From JAJPHC01 sp035255945 (GTDB lineage: Bacteria > Acidobacteriota > Thermoanaerobaculia > Gp7-AA8), in NCBI GenBank assembly GCA_035255945.1, contig DATEZA010000123.1, forward strand, positions 1 to 64,000: 64,000 nucleotides of DNA, written 5' to 3'. Below are positions 22,894 to 31,175 of the stretch, piece by piece (the stretch's first letter is position 1; each line of letters starts with the position of its first letter). Made by a program: the position numbers and the translations under genes. Under the pieces are notes generated by a model that did not search any database, was not told the DNA's origin, and saw only the letters and a program-made list of their open reading frames with translations.

Positions 22894-22915
22894 ACCGACC
22901 GTCTGGTCGGCTTTT
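22894..22915 (+). terminator. Short hairpin with T-run downstream of the GerMN gene
   Basis: CCGACC-GTCT-GGTCGG (22895-22910) followed by CTTTTA on the plus strand. It abuts the stop of the minus-strand GerMN gene. It could stop plus-strand read-through from holB or serve as a 3' stabilising hairpin for GerMN mRNA; the T-run is short, so it is weak. Confidence 0.35.
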
Positions 22916-23450
22916 ATCGCGAACCGGGCTCGACCAGCAAAGGCATCGGCTGCAACGATTTGCCCAGCCAGATGTGCCCGCCAAGAGTCTCCGCCGGCTC
23001 CCCGTTCACCAGCACCCGCACCCGCTTCGCCTCGGCGAAGTTCGCGGTCACCGTTTGTACGAGCGAATAGACCGCCATCAGCTCTTCGTGCGTGCCGGTT
23101 CCCCAACCCGCGGTGAGCGTCGGGCCGCCGAGGTCGACGAAGGCGGTGCCGTCGGGAAGCATGTAGGCGGCGCGGACGACTGTGTCAGCCGGCAGGAGCC
23201 GCGCGAGATTCGCGTTTGACGGACCCTTCGTCAACTCGCGCAGCACGGCCGGAATCGCGGCCGCGGGATTCTCCGGCAACGGCAGGTTGCGCGGCTCCGC
23301 GATGAGCAGCATGTTCGGAGATTCGAAGTAGACGCGCACGGCGCGCACCTCGACTTTGTTCGCCTCGTTCGGATTGTTCGGATTCGCTTTCTTCTCGCGA
23401 CAACCGCCCGCAATTGCGAGAAGCGCAAGCGCGATCGCCACGCGACGCAC
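22914..23450 (-). CDS. GerMN-domain lipoprotein
   Basis: A 178-residue lipoprotein. The signal MRRVAIALALLAIAGGC has a lipobox with Cys17. The remainder (about residues 38-170) is a GerMN fold with AIPAVLRELTKGPSNANLARLLPADT and the LVNGEPAETLGGH end. GerMN domains occur in spore and cell-wall proteins that bind or lie near peptidoglycan. The GTG start shares one base with the stop of the upstream amidase gene, so the two are translated together, supporting a cell-wall role. Confidence 0.8.
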   Translation of the reverse strand: MRRVAIALALLAIAGGCREKKANPNNPNEANKVEVRAVRVYFESPNMLLIAEPRNLPLPENPAAAIPAVLRELTKGPSNANLARLLPADTVVRAAYMLPDGTAFVDLGGPTLTAGWGTGTHEELMAVYSLVQTVTANFAEAKRVRVLVNGEPAETLGGHIWLGKSLQPMPLLVEPGSR

Positions 23451-25000
23451 TACGTTCCCGTCCTCGCCGTCGTGGTAGTCGTGGTGGTCGCCGGAGGCGC
23501 AGCGGGAGCCGGCGGCGCAGGTTGCGCGATCCCGATCCGCGTCTCGTAATCGGTCTTGTATCGCTGCACCGCGCGCGTCAATGCATCGACCACCGTGTTC
23601 TGGAACTGCTCATTCTTGATTTTGGCTTCTTCATCCGGATTCGAGATGAACGCGACTTCGACCAGCGCGGCCGGCATCGTCGCGCCGACCAGCACCTTGA
23701 ACGGCGCCTGCTTCACGCCGCGATTCTGAATCCCGGCGAGCGCGTTCATCTCCTCCTGGATCGACTGCGCGAAGCGGCTCGATTCCGCGAGGTACTCCTG
23801 CTGGGCGAGGTCCCACAGGATCAATTTCAGATCGCCCTGCGTGCTCGGCGTGTGGCCGGACGACGACGCGTTCTCCGATTCCGCCGCCTTCTTCGCCAGC
23901 TCGTCCGATGCTTCCAGCGACAGGAAATACACCTCGGAGCCATGCGCGCCTTTCACCGGCGCCGCGTTCATGTGGACCGAGAGAAAGAGGTCCGCCTTGT
24001 ACTGATTCGCGACGCCCGTGCGCTGATCGAGCGACACGACGCTGTCGTCCTCACGCGTCAGGATCACGCGCGCACCGAGCTTCGTCGCGAGCGATGCCGC
24101 GAGCTTGTTCGCGATCGCGAGCGTCGCATCTTTTTCGAGCAGGCCGCCGGGACCACTCGCACCGATGTCTTTGCCGCCGTGCCCGGGATCGATGACGATG
24201 GTGTGGATGCCGGGCTGCTCGACCGGCTTGTTCGACTGCGGCAGCACCGGTGCGTTCGGACTCGGCGCGACTTTGCGCACGTCGAGCACGACGCGATAAG
24301 GATTGTCGAGCTTGTACGCATCGCCGGCGACATCGGGACTGGTCAGCTGAATGCGCGCGTCGGTCCCGCTGAACGTGATCTTCGCGACATTCGGATCTTC
24401 GTACGCCTGTTCGTTGAACGGCGGACGGATCTGCGCGGCGAAACGGATCGTGTAGCCGCCCTGCTCCTTCACGATCGCGTAGCCGGAGCTCTGGCTCAGC
24501 GTGAAGACGATTTTCGAAATGCCCTGCACGTTCGCCACGGAGACCTGCACGCCGACGACGGTGTGCTGCAGCGGACGGATCTGCATCAGCTTCGCGCGCT
24601 CGTCCCACACCACGTCGAGGTCGGCGGTCTTGGCGAGGAAGCCCTGGAAAAACTGGATGGTGACGAACGGATGGTTGTCGATGACCACCGGCGCGGCCGG
24701 CATCTCGATCAGGTCGTCGCGCACGACGCCGAAGCGGCTGTCGGGTCCGAACGCGGCGACGTTGTTGTTGATGGTGACGCGATATCCGTGCGCGTCCGCC
24801 GCCACGCTTCCGCCCAACCCGGCCACGACATCCTCGGCCGAAAAGTACGTCTGACCGTTCTGATGCGCGATCGCGATCTGGCGATCGCCGCTCTGCGTGC
24901 GCAGCGTGGCCGGCGTCGTCGATTGGACCGTTGCTTGACCGAGTACGATCGAGGCTGCGGCGAGAAGGGCGAGGGATGTGAGGAGAATGAATCGCTTCAT
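23450..25000 (-). CDS. N-acetylmuramoyl-L-alanine amidase (AmiC-type, AMIN domain)
   Basis: A 516-residue exported zinc amidase that cleaves the MurNAc-L-Ala bond of peptidoglycan. The signal peptide is MKRFILLTSLALLAAASIVLG. Residues 30-130 resemble a copper-amine-oxidase-N-like domain, followed by an AMIN-like beta domain (about 145-245). The Amidase_3 catalytic domain starts IVIDPGHGGKDIGASG (first zinc His), with EKDATLAIA (Glu), SVHMNAAP (His) and VEVAFISN (catalytic Glu). It ends in a Pro/Thr-rich tail with a run of seven Thr. It is coupled to the GerMN lipoprotein gene. Confidence 0.92.
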   Translation of the reverse strand: MKRFILLTSLALLAAASIVLGQATVQSTTPATLRTQSGDRQIAIAHQNGQTYFSAEDVVAGLGGSVAADAHGYRVTINNNVAAFGPDSRFGVVRDDLIEMPAAPVVIDNHPFVTIQFFQGFLAKTADLDVVWDERAKLMQIRPLQHTVVGVQVSVANVQGISKIVFTLSQSSGYAIVKEQGGYTIRFAAQIRPPFNEQAYEDPNVAKITFSGTDARIQLTSPDVAGDAYKLDNPYRVVLDVRKVAPSPNAPVLPQSNKPVEQPGIHTIVIDPGHGGKDIGASGPGGLLEKDATLAIANKLAASLATKLGARVILTREDDSVVSLDQRTGVANQYKADLFLSVHMNAAPVKGAHGSEVYFLSLEASDELAKKAAESENASSSGHTPSTQGDLKLILWDLAQQEYLAESSRFAQSIQEEMNALAGIQNRGVKQAPFKVLVGATMPAALVEVAFISNPDEEAKIKNEQFQNTVVDALTRAVQRYKTDYETRIGIAQPAPPAPAAPPATTTTTTTARTGT

Positions 25001-25042
25001 TGAAGGCAGGCGGATTATCGCATGCCGCTATACTCGGAGGTG

Positions 25043-25639
25043 ATGCGTCGCCTCGCCATCTTCCTCATTCCATTGATGCTCGCCGCGTGCGGCGAGAAGC
25101 CGAAAGGCCCCGTGGTGAGCAAGGAACCGGTGAGCGTCCGCGGCTGGGTTCTCGATGTCGAAGGAAGCGGCGGCGGCGACAACGCGCCGTTCCGGACGGT
25201 CGAGACGGAGGCGGCGCGGAAGATCGCGCTGTTCCAGTCGATGAACATCTGGGTCGAAGGCGCGCCGTACATCTCGGGCGGACTCGCGGAGAACGGCTCG
25301 TTCATCCTGCTCGACGTGCCGCCCGGCACGGTCACGATCGAGCTCAGCACGCCGACGATCCCGCAGGCGAAGCTCGTGCTGACGAATGTCCCCGGAAATG
25401 CGGATGTGCTCATCCCCGGAGTGATCGTGAAGAAGGATGGCGGGATTGCCGTCGCCGATCCGAAAGCGATCGAGGTGCGGACCGCGGCGAAGATCGACAA
25501 GCCACACGTGACCGCGCAGAAGGTGATGGTGGCCGGGATTCCGATCCCGGTGATCGAGACGCCGCTCGCGCAGATGATCAGCCGCCGCGACTGGCCCGTG
25601 CCGCCCGGCAGCGCGCCGCCGGTAGTCACGATGAAGTAG
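25043..25639 (+). CDS. Lipoprotein with carboxypeptidase-regulatory-like domain
   Basis: A 198-residue predicted lipoprotein from ATG 25043: MRRLAIFLIPLMLAAC is a clean lipobox signal (Cys16). A GGAGG precedes it closely (25036-25040). An ATG at 25022 in the same frame would add seven residues and cannot be excluded. The mature part carries a beta-sandwich repeat, SVRGWVLDVEGSGGGD and NGSFILLDVPPGTVTIEL, typical of CarboxypepD_reg/DUF4198-like domains. Function unknown; probably a periplasm-facing binding protein. A family C palindrome follows the stop by one base. Confidence 0.7.
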   Translation: MRRLAIFLIPLMLAACGEKPKGPVVSKEPVSVRGWVLDVEGSGGGDNAPFRTVETEAARKIALFQSMNIWVEGAPYISGGLAENGSFILLDVPPGTVTIELSTPTIPQAKLVLTNVPGNADVLIPGVIVKKDGGIAVADPKAIEVRTAAKIDKPHVTAQKVMVAGIPIPVIETPLAQMISRRDWPVPPGSAPPVVTMK

Positions 25640-25640
25640 C

Positions 25641-25743
25641 GGAGCGCGGGCATCCCTGCCCGCAGTGCGCGGGCGTCCCGCCCGGGCACGGTTGAGTCGC
25701 CGGACGGGACGTCCGGCGACTGCGGACAGGATGTCCGCGCTCC
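25641..25743. repeat. Family C palindromic element (GGAGCGCGGGC...GCCGCGCTCC type)
   Basis: About 103 bp of compound inverted repeat. The outer ends are GGAGCGCGG and complement, and the inner hairpins are GGGCATCCCTGCCCG, CGGGCGTCCCGCCCG and CGCCGGACG/CGTCCGGCG. A second copy is at 32838-32935. It begins right after the stop of the lipoprotein gene. Confidence 0.85.
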
Positions 25744-25776
25744 ATCCTGGCATTACGGTTGAACCCGTAATCTTGC

Positions 25777-26256
25777 ATGAGAGACCGACGTGTCCGCGAT
25801 GCGGGTGGGTGGGCGCGGCTCGCGACGCGCGTGACTGACTGGGCCGGCTCGACGACCGGCTTCCTCTTCGCCGCCGGCACCATCGTCCTCTGGCTGATCA
25901 CCGGCCCGTTTTTCCACTTCTCCGACACCTGGCAGCTGGTGATCAACACCGGCACGACCATCGTCACGTTCCTGATGGTCTTCCTGATCCAGCGCTCGCA
26001 GAACAAGGACGCGCTCGCGATTCAGTTGAAGCTGAACGAGCTCGTGGCGGGGCTGGAGGGAGCGAGCAACCGTCTGATCTCGGTCGAGGACCTATCCGAG
26101 GATGAATTGAAGGTGCTGCACATCCACTATCAACGGCTCGCGGAGATGTCGAAGCGCGAGAGCGACGTGAAAGTCTCGCACTCCATCGAAGAAGCCGAGG
26201 CGCGGCACAACTTCAAGAAAGATCGACGGAAAGGATCAACTCGGAAAACTTCTTGA
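25777..26256 (+). CDS. Low-affinity iron permease family membrane protein
   Basis: A 159-residue protein with two membrane helices: STTGFLFAAGTIVLWLITGPFF and WQLVINTGTTIVTFLMVFLI. The connecting FSDTWQ and following QRSQNKDALAIQLKLNEL are signatures of the Fe_permease (PF04120) family. Transport in bacteria has not been firmly shown for this family, so the name is only by family. The C-terminus is charged and cytoplasmic. Its last 44 bp overlap the 3' end of the convergent threonine dehydratase gene. Confidence 0.75.
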   Translation: MRDRRVRDAGGWARLATRVTDWAGSTTGFLFAAGTIVLWLITGPFFHFSDTWQLVINTGTTIVTFLMVFLIQRSQNKDALAIQLKLNELVAGLEGASNRLISVEDLSEDELKVLHIHYQRLAEMSKRESDVKVSHSIEEAEARHNFKKDRRKGSTRKTS

Positions 26257-27196
26257 GGTCGATGTTGCCGCCGGACACGACGGCGACGATCGGTCCGTCG
26301 CCGGCTTTTCCCGACAGCGCCGCGGCGACGCCGAGCGCGCCCGCACCTTCCGCGATCACGCGCACTTTCTCCGCCACGAGCCGCATCGCGCGCTTCACTT
26401 CGTCGAGCGTGACCACGATCGAGCCGTCGACCACGCCATGCATCCGCTCCCACATGCGCGGGAAGATGCTCTTGCCGCCGGCGCCATCGACGAACGTCGC
26501 CTGCCAGCTGTCGAACTTGCGCGGCTCGCCTGCCGCGAACGACACCGCGCCGGGCGCTGCGGTCTCCGGCTCCGCGCCGAAGATGCGAACATCGGGCGCG
26601 ACCGCGCGCACGGCGCTGCCGACGCCGGAGATCAATCCGCCGCCGCCGATCGCGGTGATCACGGCCCGCACGTTCGGCAGGTCTTCCATGATCTCCAGGC
26701 CGAGCGTTGCGTTGCCGGTGACGAAATCCTGATCGTCGAACGGATGCACGAACGTCCCTTCGACGCCGCGGAACTCGCGCGCTTCCATCGCGTTCCAGCA
26801 TGCATCGAACGGCGCACGGACGAGCGTCGCGCCGAGGGCTCGCATGCGGTCAATTTTCGTTTCGGGGGCGGTCTCGATCACGACGACCGTGCACGGAATG
26901 CCCGCCGCGCGCGCTGCGTACGCGACGCCTTGTCCGGCGTTGCCGGCGCTGATGGTCCACACACCTCTCGCGCGCGCTTCATCGGACAGCATCGCGACCG
27001 CATTCGCCGCGCCGCGGATCTTGAACGCGTTGATCGGCTGCAGGTTCTCGAGCTTCAGCCAGATCTCCGGCGCGTCGGTGCCGTGCAGGAAACGGATGAG
27101 CGGCGTGCGGACCGCAACGTTGCGAATCCGTTCGCGCGCGGCACGGATCTCGGAAAGCGTGACGGGGCGGACGGGAGGAGGTGCAATCGCCGACAT
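26213..27196 (-). CDS. Threonine/serine dehydratase (PLP-dependent)
   Basis: A 327-residue catabolic-type dehydratase that converts threonine (or serine) to 2-oxobutyrate (or pyruvate) and ammonia. The fold-type II PLP lysine is Lys59 in NAFKIRGAANA. The phosphate loop appears as GGGGLISG, and the ring-nitrogen region as VSGGNIDLKKF. There is no C-terminal ACT-like regulatory domain, so it resembles TdcB more than biosynthetic IlvA. The start MSAIAPPPVRP is chosen because the frame upstream of it runs into a family D palindrome. It is convergent with the iron-permease-like gene. Confidence 0.85.
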   Translation of the reverse strand: MSAIAPPPVRPVTLSEIRAARERIRNVAVRTPLIRFLHGTDAPEIWLKLENLQPINAFKIRGAANAVAMLSDEARARGVWTISAGNAGQGVAYAARAAGIPCTVVVIETAPETKIDRMRALGATLVRAPFDACWNAMEAREFRGVEGTFVHPFDDQDFVTGNATLGLEIMEDLPNVRAVITAIGGGGLISGVGSAVRAVAPDVRIFGAEPETAAPGAVSFAAGEPRKFDSWQATFVDGAGGKSIFPRMWERMHGVVDGSIVVTLDEVKRAMRLVAEKVRVIAEGAGALGVAAALSGKAGDGPIVAVVSGGNIDLKKFSELILSVDLS

Positions 27197-27212
27197 CGGC
27201 CGATTAGACCAC

Positions 27213-27325
27213 GGAGTGCGGCGGCCATGCCGCCGCTGCTGTTTTGACGCGCGGCCATGCCGCGCGACGGGCGGGCGGCATGGCCGCCCTGGCGAAAAGC
27301 AGCGGCGGCATGGCCGCCGCACTCC
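27213..27325. repeat. Family D nested palindrome
   Basis: The outer arms GGAGTGCGGCGGCCATGCCG and complement are exact over at least 25 bp (27213-27237 and 27301-27325). Two inner hairpins, GCGCGGCCATGCCGCGC and GGGCGGCATGGCCGCCC, lie between. It sits between the divergent dehydratase and SRPBCC genes. A minimal copy is at 57182-57209. Confidence 0.9.
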
Positions 27326-27354
27326 GGGCACGCCTCGTGCTCTTTTTGCGTCTC

Positions 27355-28020
27355 ATGCAAATGCACATCAAGTGGCTTTCCGTCATCACCGGAACGGCGC
27401 TCGCCGCATTCGGTCTGAAACGCCGCTCGCTCGGCGGACTCGCCATCGCCGGCATCGGCAGCGGCCTCGTCTGGCGTGGCCTGACGATGAACGACCACAC
27501 CGCCGGCGACGACGATCACGTCAGCGTCCCGTATGGCCGCGGCATTCGCGTCGAGCGGTCGGTCACCGTCAACGCATCGCCCGAACAGCTCTACACGTTC
27601 TGGCGCGACTTCGAAAATCTCCCGCGCTTCATGCAGCACCTCGAGCGCGTCGACATCCTCGGCGGCACTCTTTCGCACTGGGTGGCGAAAGGTCCGGCGG
27701 GCCTGAAAGCGGAGTGGGACGCGGAGATCATCAATGAAGTGCCGAACGAGCTGATCGGATGGCGCTCCGTCGACGGCTCGACGGTGCAGAACGCCGGCTC
27801 GGTGCACTTCACGCCGGCGACCGGCGGTCGCGGCACGGTGGTGAAAGTCGTGCTGCGCTACGACCCGCCCGGCGGCGCGCTCGGCGCGGCGATCGCGAAG
27901 CTCTTCAGCGAGGAGCCGAATTCCACGGTGCGCGAAGACCTTCGCCGGCTGAAACAGCTGCTCGAAACGGGTGAAGTCGCGACGACCGCGGGACAGCCGT
28001 GGGGAAGGATGGCGTCATGA
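27355..28020 (+). CDS. Membrane SRPBCC/START-like (cyclase/dehydrase) protein
   Basis: A 221-residue protein. Residues 5-45 contain two short hydrophobic segments (WLSVITGTALAAFGL and LGGLAIAGIGSGLVWRGL). The rest is a polyketide-cyclase/SRPBCC domain: VERSVTVNASPEQLYTFWRD, LPRFMQHLERVDIL and GTVVKVVLRYDPPGG. Related proteins are often annotated as membrane-anchored cyclase/dehydrases of unknown ligand. Starts at 27355 or 27361 are both possible; longer frames read through the family D repeat and are not favoured. It overlaps the next gene as ATGA, so it is co-expressed with an alcohol dehydrogenase. Confidence 0.8.
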   Translation: MQMHIKWLSVITGTALAAFGLKRRSLGGLAIAGIGSGLVWRGLTMNDHTAGDDDHVSVPYGRGIRVERSVTVNASPEQLYTFWRDFENLPRFMQHLERVDILGGTLSHWVAKGPAGLKAEWDAEIINEVPNELIGWRSVDGSTVQNAGSVHFTPATGGRGTVVKVVLRYDPPGGALGAAIAKLFSEEPNSTVREDLRRLKQLLETGEVATTAGQPWGRMAS

Positions 28021-29195
28021 AAGCAGTCTGCTGGTGGGGCAAGGGCGAAGTGCGCGTGGTCGACACGCCCGATCCGACGATTCTCAATCCGCACGATGCG
28101 ATCGTCCGCGTGACGCTCACCGCGATCTGCGGCTCCGATCTGCACCTCTACGACGGCTACGTCCCGACGATGATGCGCGGCGACATCCTCGGCCACGAGT
28201 TCATGGGCGAGGTGGTGGAAGTGGGGAGCGACGTGCGCAACCTGCGCGTAGGCGATCGCGTGATCGTCCCGTTCCCGATCTGCTGCGGCAACTGCTTCTT
28301 CTGCAAGAACGGCCAGTGGTCGCTCTGCGACAACTCGAATCCGAATGCGTGGATGCTCGAGACGATGCAGGGCTTCGGCGGCGCCGCGTTGTACGGCTAC
28401 TCGCATCTGTACGGCGGCTACGCGGGCGGACAGGCGGAGTACGTGCGCGTGCCGTTCGCCGATGTCAGTCCGCTGAAGATTCCGGACAACATCCCGGATG
28501 AGAAAGTGCTCTTCCTGACCGACGTCCTCCCGACCGGCTACCAGGCCGCGGAGCAGTGCAACATCAAGCCGGGTGACGTGGTCGCGGTGTGGGGCTGCGG
28601 TCCGGTCGGACAGTTCGCCATCGCCAGCGCGCGCCTTCTCGGCGCGGAGCGCGTGATCGCCATCGATCGCTTCCCCGAGCGTTTGCGTCTGGCGCAATTC
28701 CACAGCAAGGCGGAGATCCTCGACTACAGCGAAGTCGACGATGTGTACGAAACGCTGAAGGAGATGACCGGCGGACGCGGTCCCGATGCGTGCATCGATG
28801 CGGTGGGCATGGAAGCGCACGGCACGACGATCGATGCGTGGTACGACCGGGTGAAGCAGGCGATGCGGCTCGAGCTCGATCGCGCACACGTGCTGCGCCA
28901 GGTCCTGCACTGCTGCCGCAAAGGCGGGACGGTGTCGATCCCCGGCGTCTACGCGGGCTTCATCGACAAAGTGCCGTTCGGCAGCGCGTTCGGCAAAGGC
29001 CTGACGTTGCGGATGGGACAGACGCACGTGCAGAACTACACACGCTCGCTGCTGAAGCGGATCGAGCGCGAGGAACTCGATCCATCGTTCATCATCACGC
29101 ATCGCGTGACGCTCGACGACGCACCGGCGATGTATCAGACGTTCCGCGACAAGCAGGACGAATGCATCAAGGTGGTGATGCGCCCGGCGGCGTAA
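28017..29195 (+). CDS. Zinc-dependent alcohol dehydrogenase (MDR family)
   Basis: A 392-residue MDR dehydrogenase. Catalytic zinc ligands are Cys38 (AICGSDLH) and His60-Glu61 (GHEFMGEV). The structural zinc loop CxxCxxCx7C is present (Cys90, 93, 96, 104). The NAD-binding turn is VAVWGCGPVGQFA. Sequences with this arrangement, including DRFPERL and AVGMEAHG, are close to formaldehyde-dehydrogenase/threonine-dehydrogenase-like enzymes, but the substrate is uncertain. The start at 28017 overlaps the SRPBCC stop. Confidence 0.88.
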   Translation: MKAVCWWGKGEVRVVDTPDPTILNPHDAIVRVTLTAICGSDLHLYDGYVPTMMRGDILGHEFMGEVVEVGSDVRNLRVGDRVIVPFPICCGNCFFCKNGQWSLCDNSNPNAWMLETMQGFGGAALYGYSHLYGGYAGGQAEYVRVPFADVSPLKIPDNIPDEKVLFLTDVLPTGYQAAEQCNIKPGDVVAVWGCGPVGQFAIASARLLGAERVIAIDRFPERLRLAQFHSKAEILDYSEVDDVYETLKEMTGGRGPDACIDAVGMEAHGTTIDAWYDRVKQAMRLELDRAHVLRQVLHCCRKGGTVSIPGVYAGFIDKVPFGSAFGKGLTLRMGQTHVQNYTRSLLKRIEREELDPSFIITHRVTLDDAPAMYQTFRDKQDECIKVVMRPAA

Positions 29196-29207
29196 AATCC
29201 GCCCCGC

Positions 29208-31175
29208 GTGGGCAAACGATCACGGGAAAAGAAAGCACGTGTGGCGCCGGCGACCTCGCCGGCGATCTCGTCGGGGCCCGCCCCGGGGACCGCCGCGGGG
29301 ACCGCCGCCGGGTCGGCGGCGCCACACGTTTACATCCTCGCTGCGGCGATCTTTCTTGCAACGCTCGTCGCCTACTCGCACGTGCTGCGCGACGACTTCG
29401 TCTCCTTCGACGATCCGCTCTACGTCTCGCAAAACGGCCACGTCCGCACCGGGCTCACCTCGGCCAACATCGCCTGGGCGTTCACGACCTACCACGCTTA
29501 CAACTGGCATCCGCTGACGTGGATCTCGCACATGCTCGACGTCACGCTGTTCGGCGCCGACGCCGGCCGCATGGCGATGATGAACGTGCTGTTCCACGCG
29601 CTCAGCTCGGTCCTCCTGCTCTTTCTCCTGCGCAAGATGACCGGCCGCACGTGGCCGAGCGCCGCGGTCGCCGCGCTGTTCGCGCTGCATCCCGCGCACG
29701 TCGAATCGGTCGCCTGGATCAGCGAGCGCAAAGACGTCCTCAGCACGCTCCTCTTCCTCGGCACGATCTGGTTCTATGTCGAAGAGCGCTACATCGCGAT
29801 GTGCATCGTTTTCGCCCTCGCATTGATGGCGAAGCCGATGGTCGTCACGCTGCCATTCGTGCTGCTGCTGCTCGATCGATGGCCGCTGAACCGCTGGTTC
29901 CGCATCAAGGAAAAGATCCCGCTGTTCGTGATGGTGATCCCCGCGATCATCCTCACGCTCAACGCGCAATCGAAAGGAATCGCGGTTGCCATTCCGCTCG
30001 CGCAGCGGCTCGCGAACGCAGCGCAGTCGTACATCTCGTACCTGCTGATGCTCGTGTGGCCGTCGAATCTGGCGATCATCTATCCATACCGTCCGCCGGG
30101 CGCGCTCGCGGTCGTCGCGGTGATTCTGCTGATCGTCATCACCATCGCCGCACTGCGCGCGCGTTTCGCCACGACCGGCTGGCTCTGGTACCTCGGTACG
30201 CTCGTACCGGTGATCGGCATCATCCAGGTCGGCCGCCAGTCGATGGCCGATCGCTACACGTACATCCCGAGCATCGGAATCTTCATCGCCGTCGTGTTTC
30301 TCGTAGATGGTGTAGGACAAGCTCTCAGCTTGTCCCGACAACCTGAGAGGTTGTCGTACACCCTCCGGGCGCTGACCTGCGCGATCCTCGCCCTCTTCGC
30401 CTTCCTCACCTTCCAGCAAACGCGCGTGTGGGAGAACAGCATCACGCTCTACACACACGCGATCGCCGTCACGAAGAACAACGACGTCGCGCACATGCTC
30501 CTCGGGGAGGCATACAACGGCGTCGGCGACGCGCAGGCCGCGGCGAAAGAGCTCGAGGCCGCGATTCAGATCGATCCGAACAGCGAAGAAGCGCTGCGCG
30601 ATTACGGACGCCTGAAGCTCGCCACCGGCAAACCCGCGGAGGCGGTGCCGCTGCTCGAACGCGCGCTGCGGGCCCGTGACGACATCACGACGCGCGCATT
30701 GCTCGAAAGCGCGCGCGGCAATCTGCCCGCGGCGCTCGCCGCGTACGCCGGTGCGGTGAAGGAACATCCCGAGCTCGCCGATCGTCACAACGATTACGCC
30801 GCGATGCTCGCCCGCGCGGGCAGCGACGACGCGGCGATCGCACAATACGAAGAAGCGCTGCGCATCGATCCCGGCATGTACGACGCGCGCATGAACCTCG
30901 GTGCAATCCTCAGCCGCCGCAATCGATTTAATGACGCGATCGAGCAGTTCCGCGCGGCGGCGGCGAGTCGTCCGACATCACCCGAGCCGCATGTCTACAT
31001 CGCGCTCGTGTACGCTTCGGAGAATCACTCCGACCTCGCGTTGTCCGAGGTGAGGGCGGCGGCGGAGATCGACCACGATCAGGCCAACGCGCAGCTCACC
31101 AACGCGATGCACCTCGCGCCGAGTCCGACGAATATCGATGACTACCAAAAGTTCCTCGCCTCGCAAGGGCATTGA
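29208..31175 (+). CDS. TMTC-like membrane protein with C-terminal TPRs, carrying two repeat-derived inserts
   Basis: A 655-residue protein with about 10 membrane helices (residues 40-410) and C-terminal TPR repeats (about 425-640). The luminal motif FDDPLYV, NWHPLTWISHMLD and HPAHVESVAWISERKDVL blocks match TMTC/PMT-C type glycosyltransferases, which mannosylate proteins from a lipid donor; the activity is inferred. Two family repeats are in frame: family B at residues 11-40 and family A at residues 368-385. The tandem paralog at 31138 lacks both and is about 28 and 17 residues shorter at those places. The GTG start at 29208 is the only good one. Confidence 0.85.
   Translation: MGKRSREKKARVAPATSPAISSGPAPGTAAGTAAGSAAPHVYILAAAIFLATLVAYSHVLRDDFVSFDDPLYVSQNGHVRTGLTSANIAWAFTTYHAYNWHPLTWISHMLDVTLFGADAGRMAMMNVLFHALSSVLLLFLLRKMTGRTWPSAAVAALFALHPAHVESVAWISERKDVLSTLLFLGTIWFYVEERYIAMCIVFALALMAKPMVVTLPFVLLLLDRWPLNRWFRIKEKIPLFVMVIPAIILTLNAQSKGIAVAIPLAQRLANAAQSYISYLLMLVWPSNLAIIYPYRPPGALAVVAVILLIVITIAALRARFATTGWLWYLGTLVPVIGIIQVGRQSMADRYTYIPSIGIFIAVVFLVDGVGQALSLSRQPERLSYTLRALTCAILALFAFLTFQQTRVWENSITLYTHAIAVTKNNDVAHMLLGEAYNGVGDAQAAAKELEAAIQIDPNSEEALRDYGRLKLATGKPAEAVPLLERALRARDDITTRALLESARGNLPAALAAYAGAVKEHPELADRHNDYAAMLARAGSDDAAIAQYEEALRIDPGMYDARMNLGAILSRRNRFNDAIEQFRAAAASRPTSPEPHVYIALVYASENHSDLALSEVRAAAEIDHDQANAQLTNAMHLAPSPTNIDDYQKFLASQGH
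29239..29327. repeat. Family B palindrome inside the TMTC-like coding region
   Basis: GTGTGGCGCCGGCGACCTCG at the left pairs with the right end GGCGGCGCCACAC, with extra GGGGACCGCC iterations in the middle. It encodes the Ala/Pro/Gly-rich residues 11-40 near the cytoplasmic N-terminus, which the downstream paralog lacks. Confidence 0.82.
30309..30362. repeat. Family A palindrome, 54 bp, in frame inside the TMTC-like gene
   Basis: The same 54-bp length as the intergenic copy at 2129. It encodes 18 residues, GVGQALSLSRQPERLSYT, between two membrane helices. The right arm carries compensated changes (AACCTGAGAGGTT in place of AAGCTGAGAGCTT). The paralog downstream lacks it. Confidence 0.9.

Noticed and set aside
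22497..22984. Small protein genes in the holB-GerMN gap
   Set aside because: Frames on both strands cross the strong terminator hairpin, lack ribosome binding sites and show no domain; the structured RNA reading fits better.
27244..27354. N-terminal extension of the SRPBCC protein through the repeat
   Set aside because: The extra residues are encoded only by the family D palindrome; the ATG at 27355 gives the normal family start.
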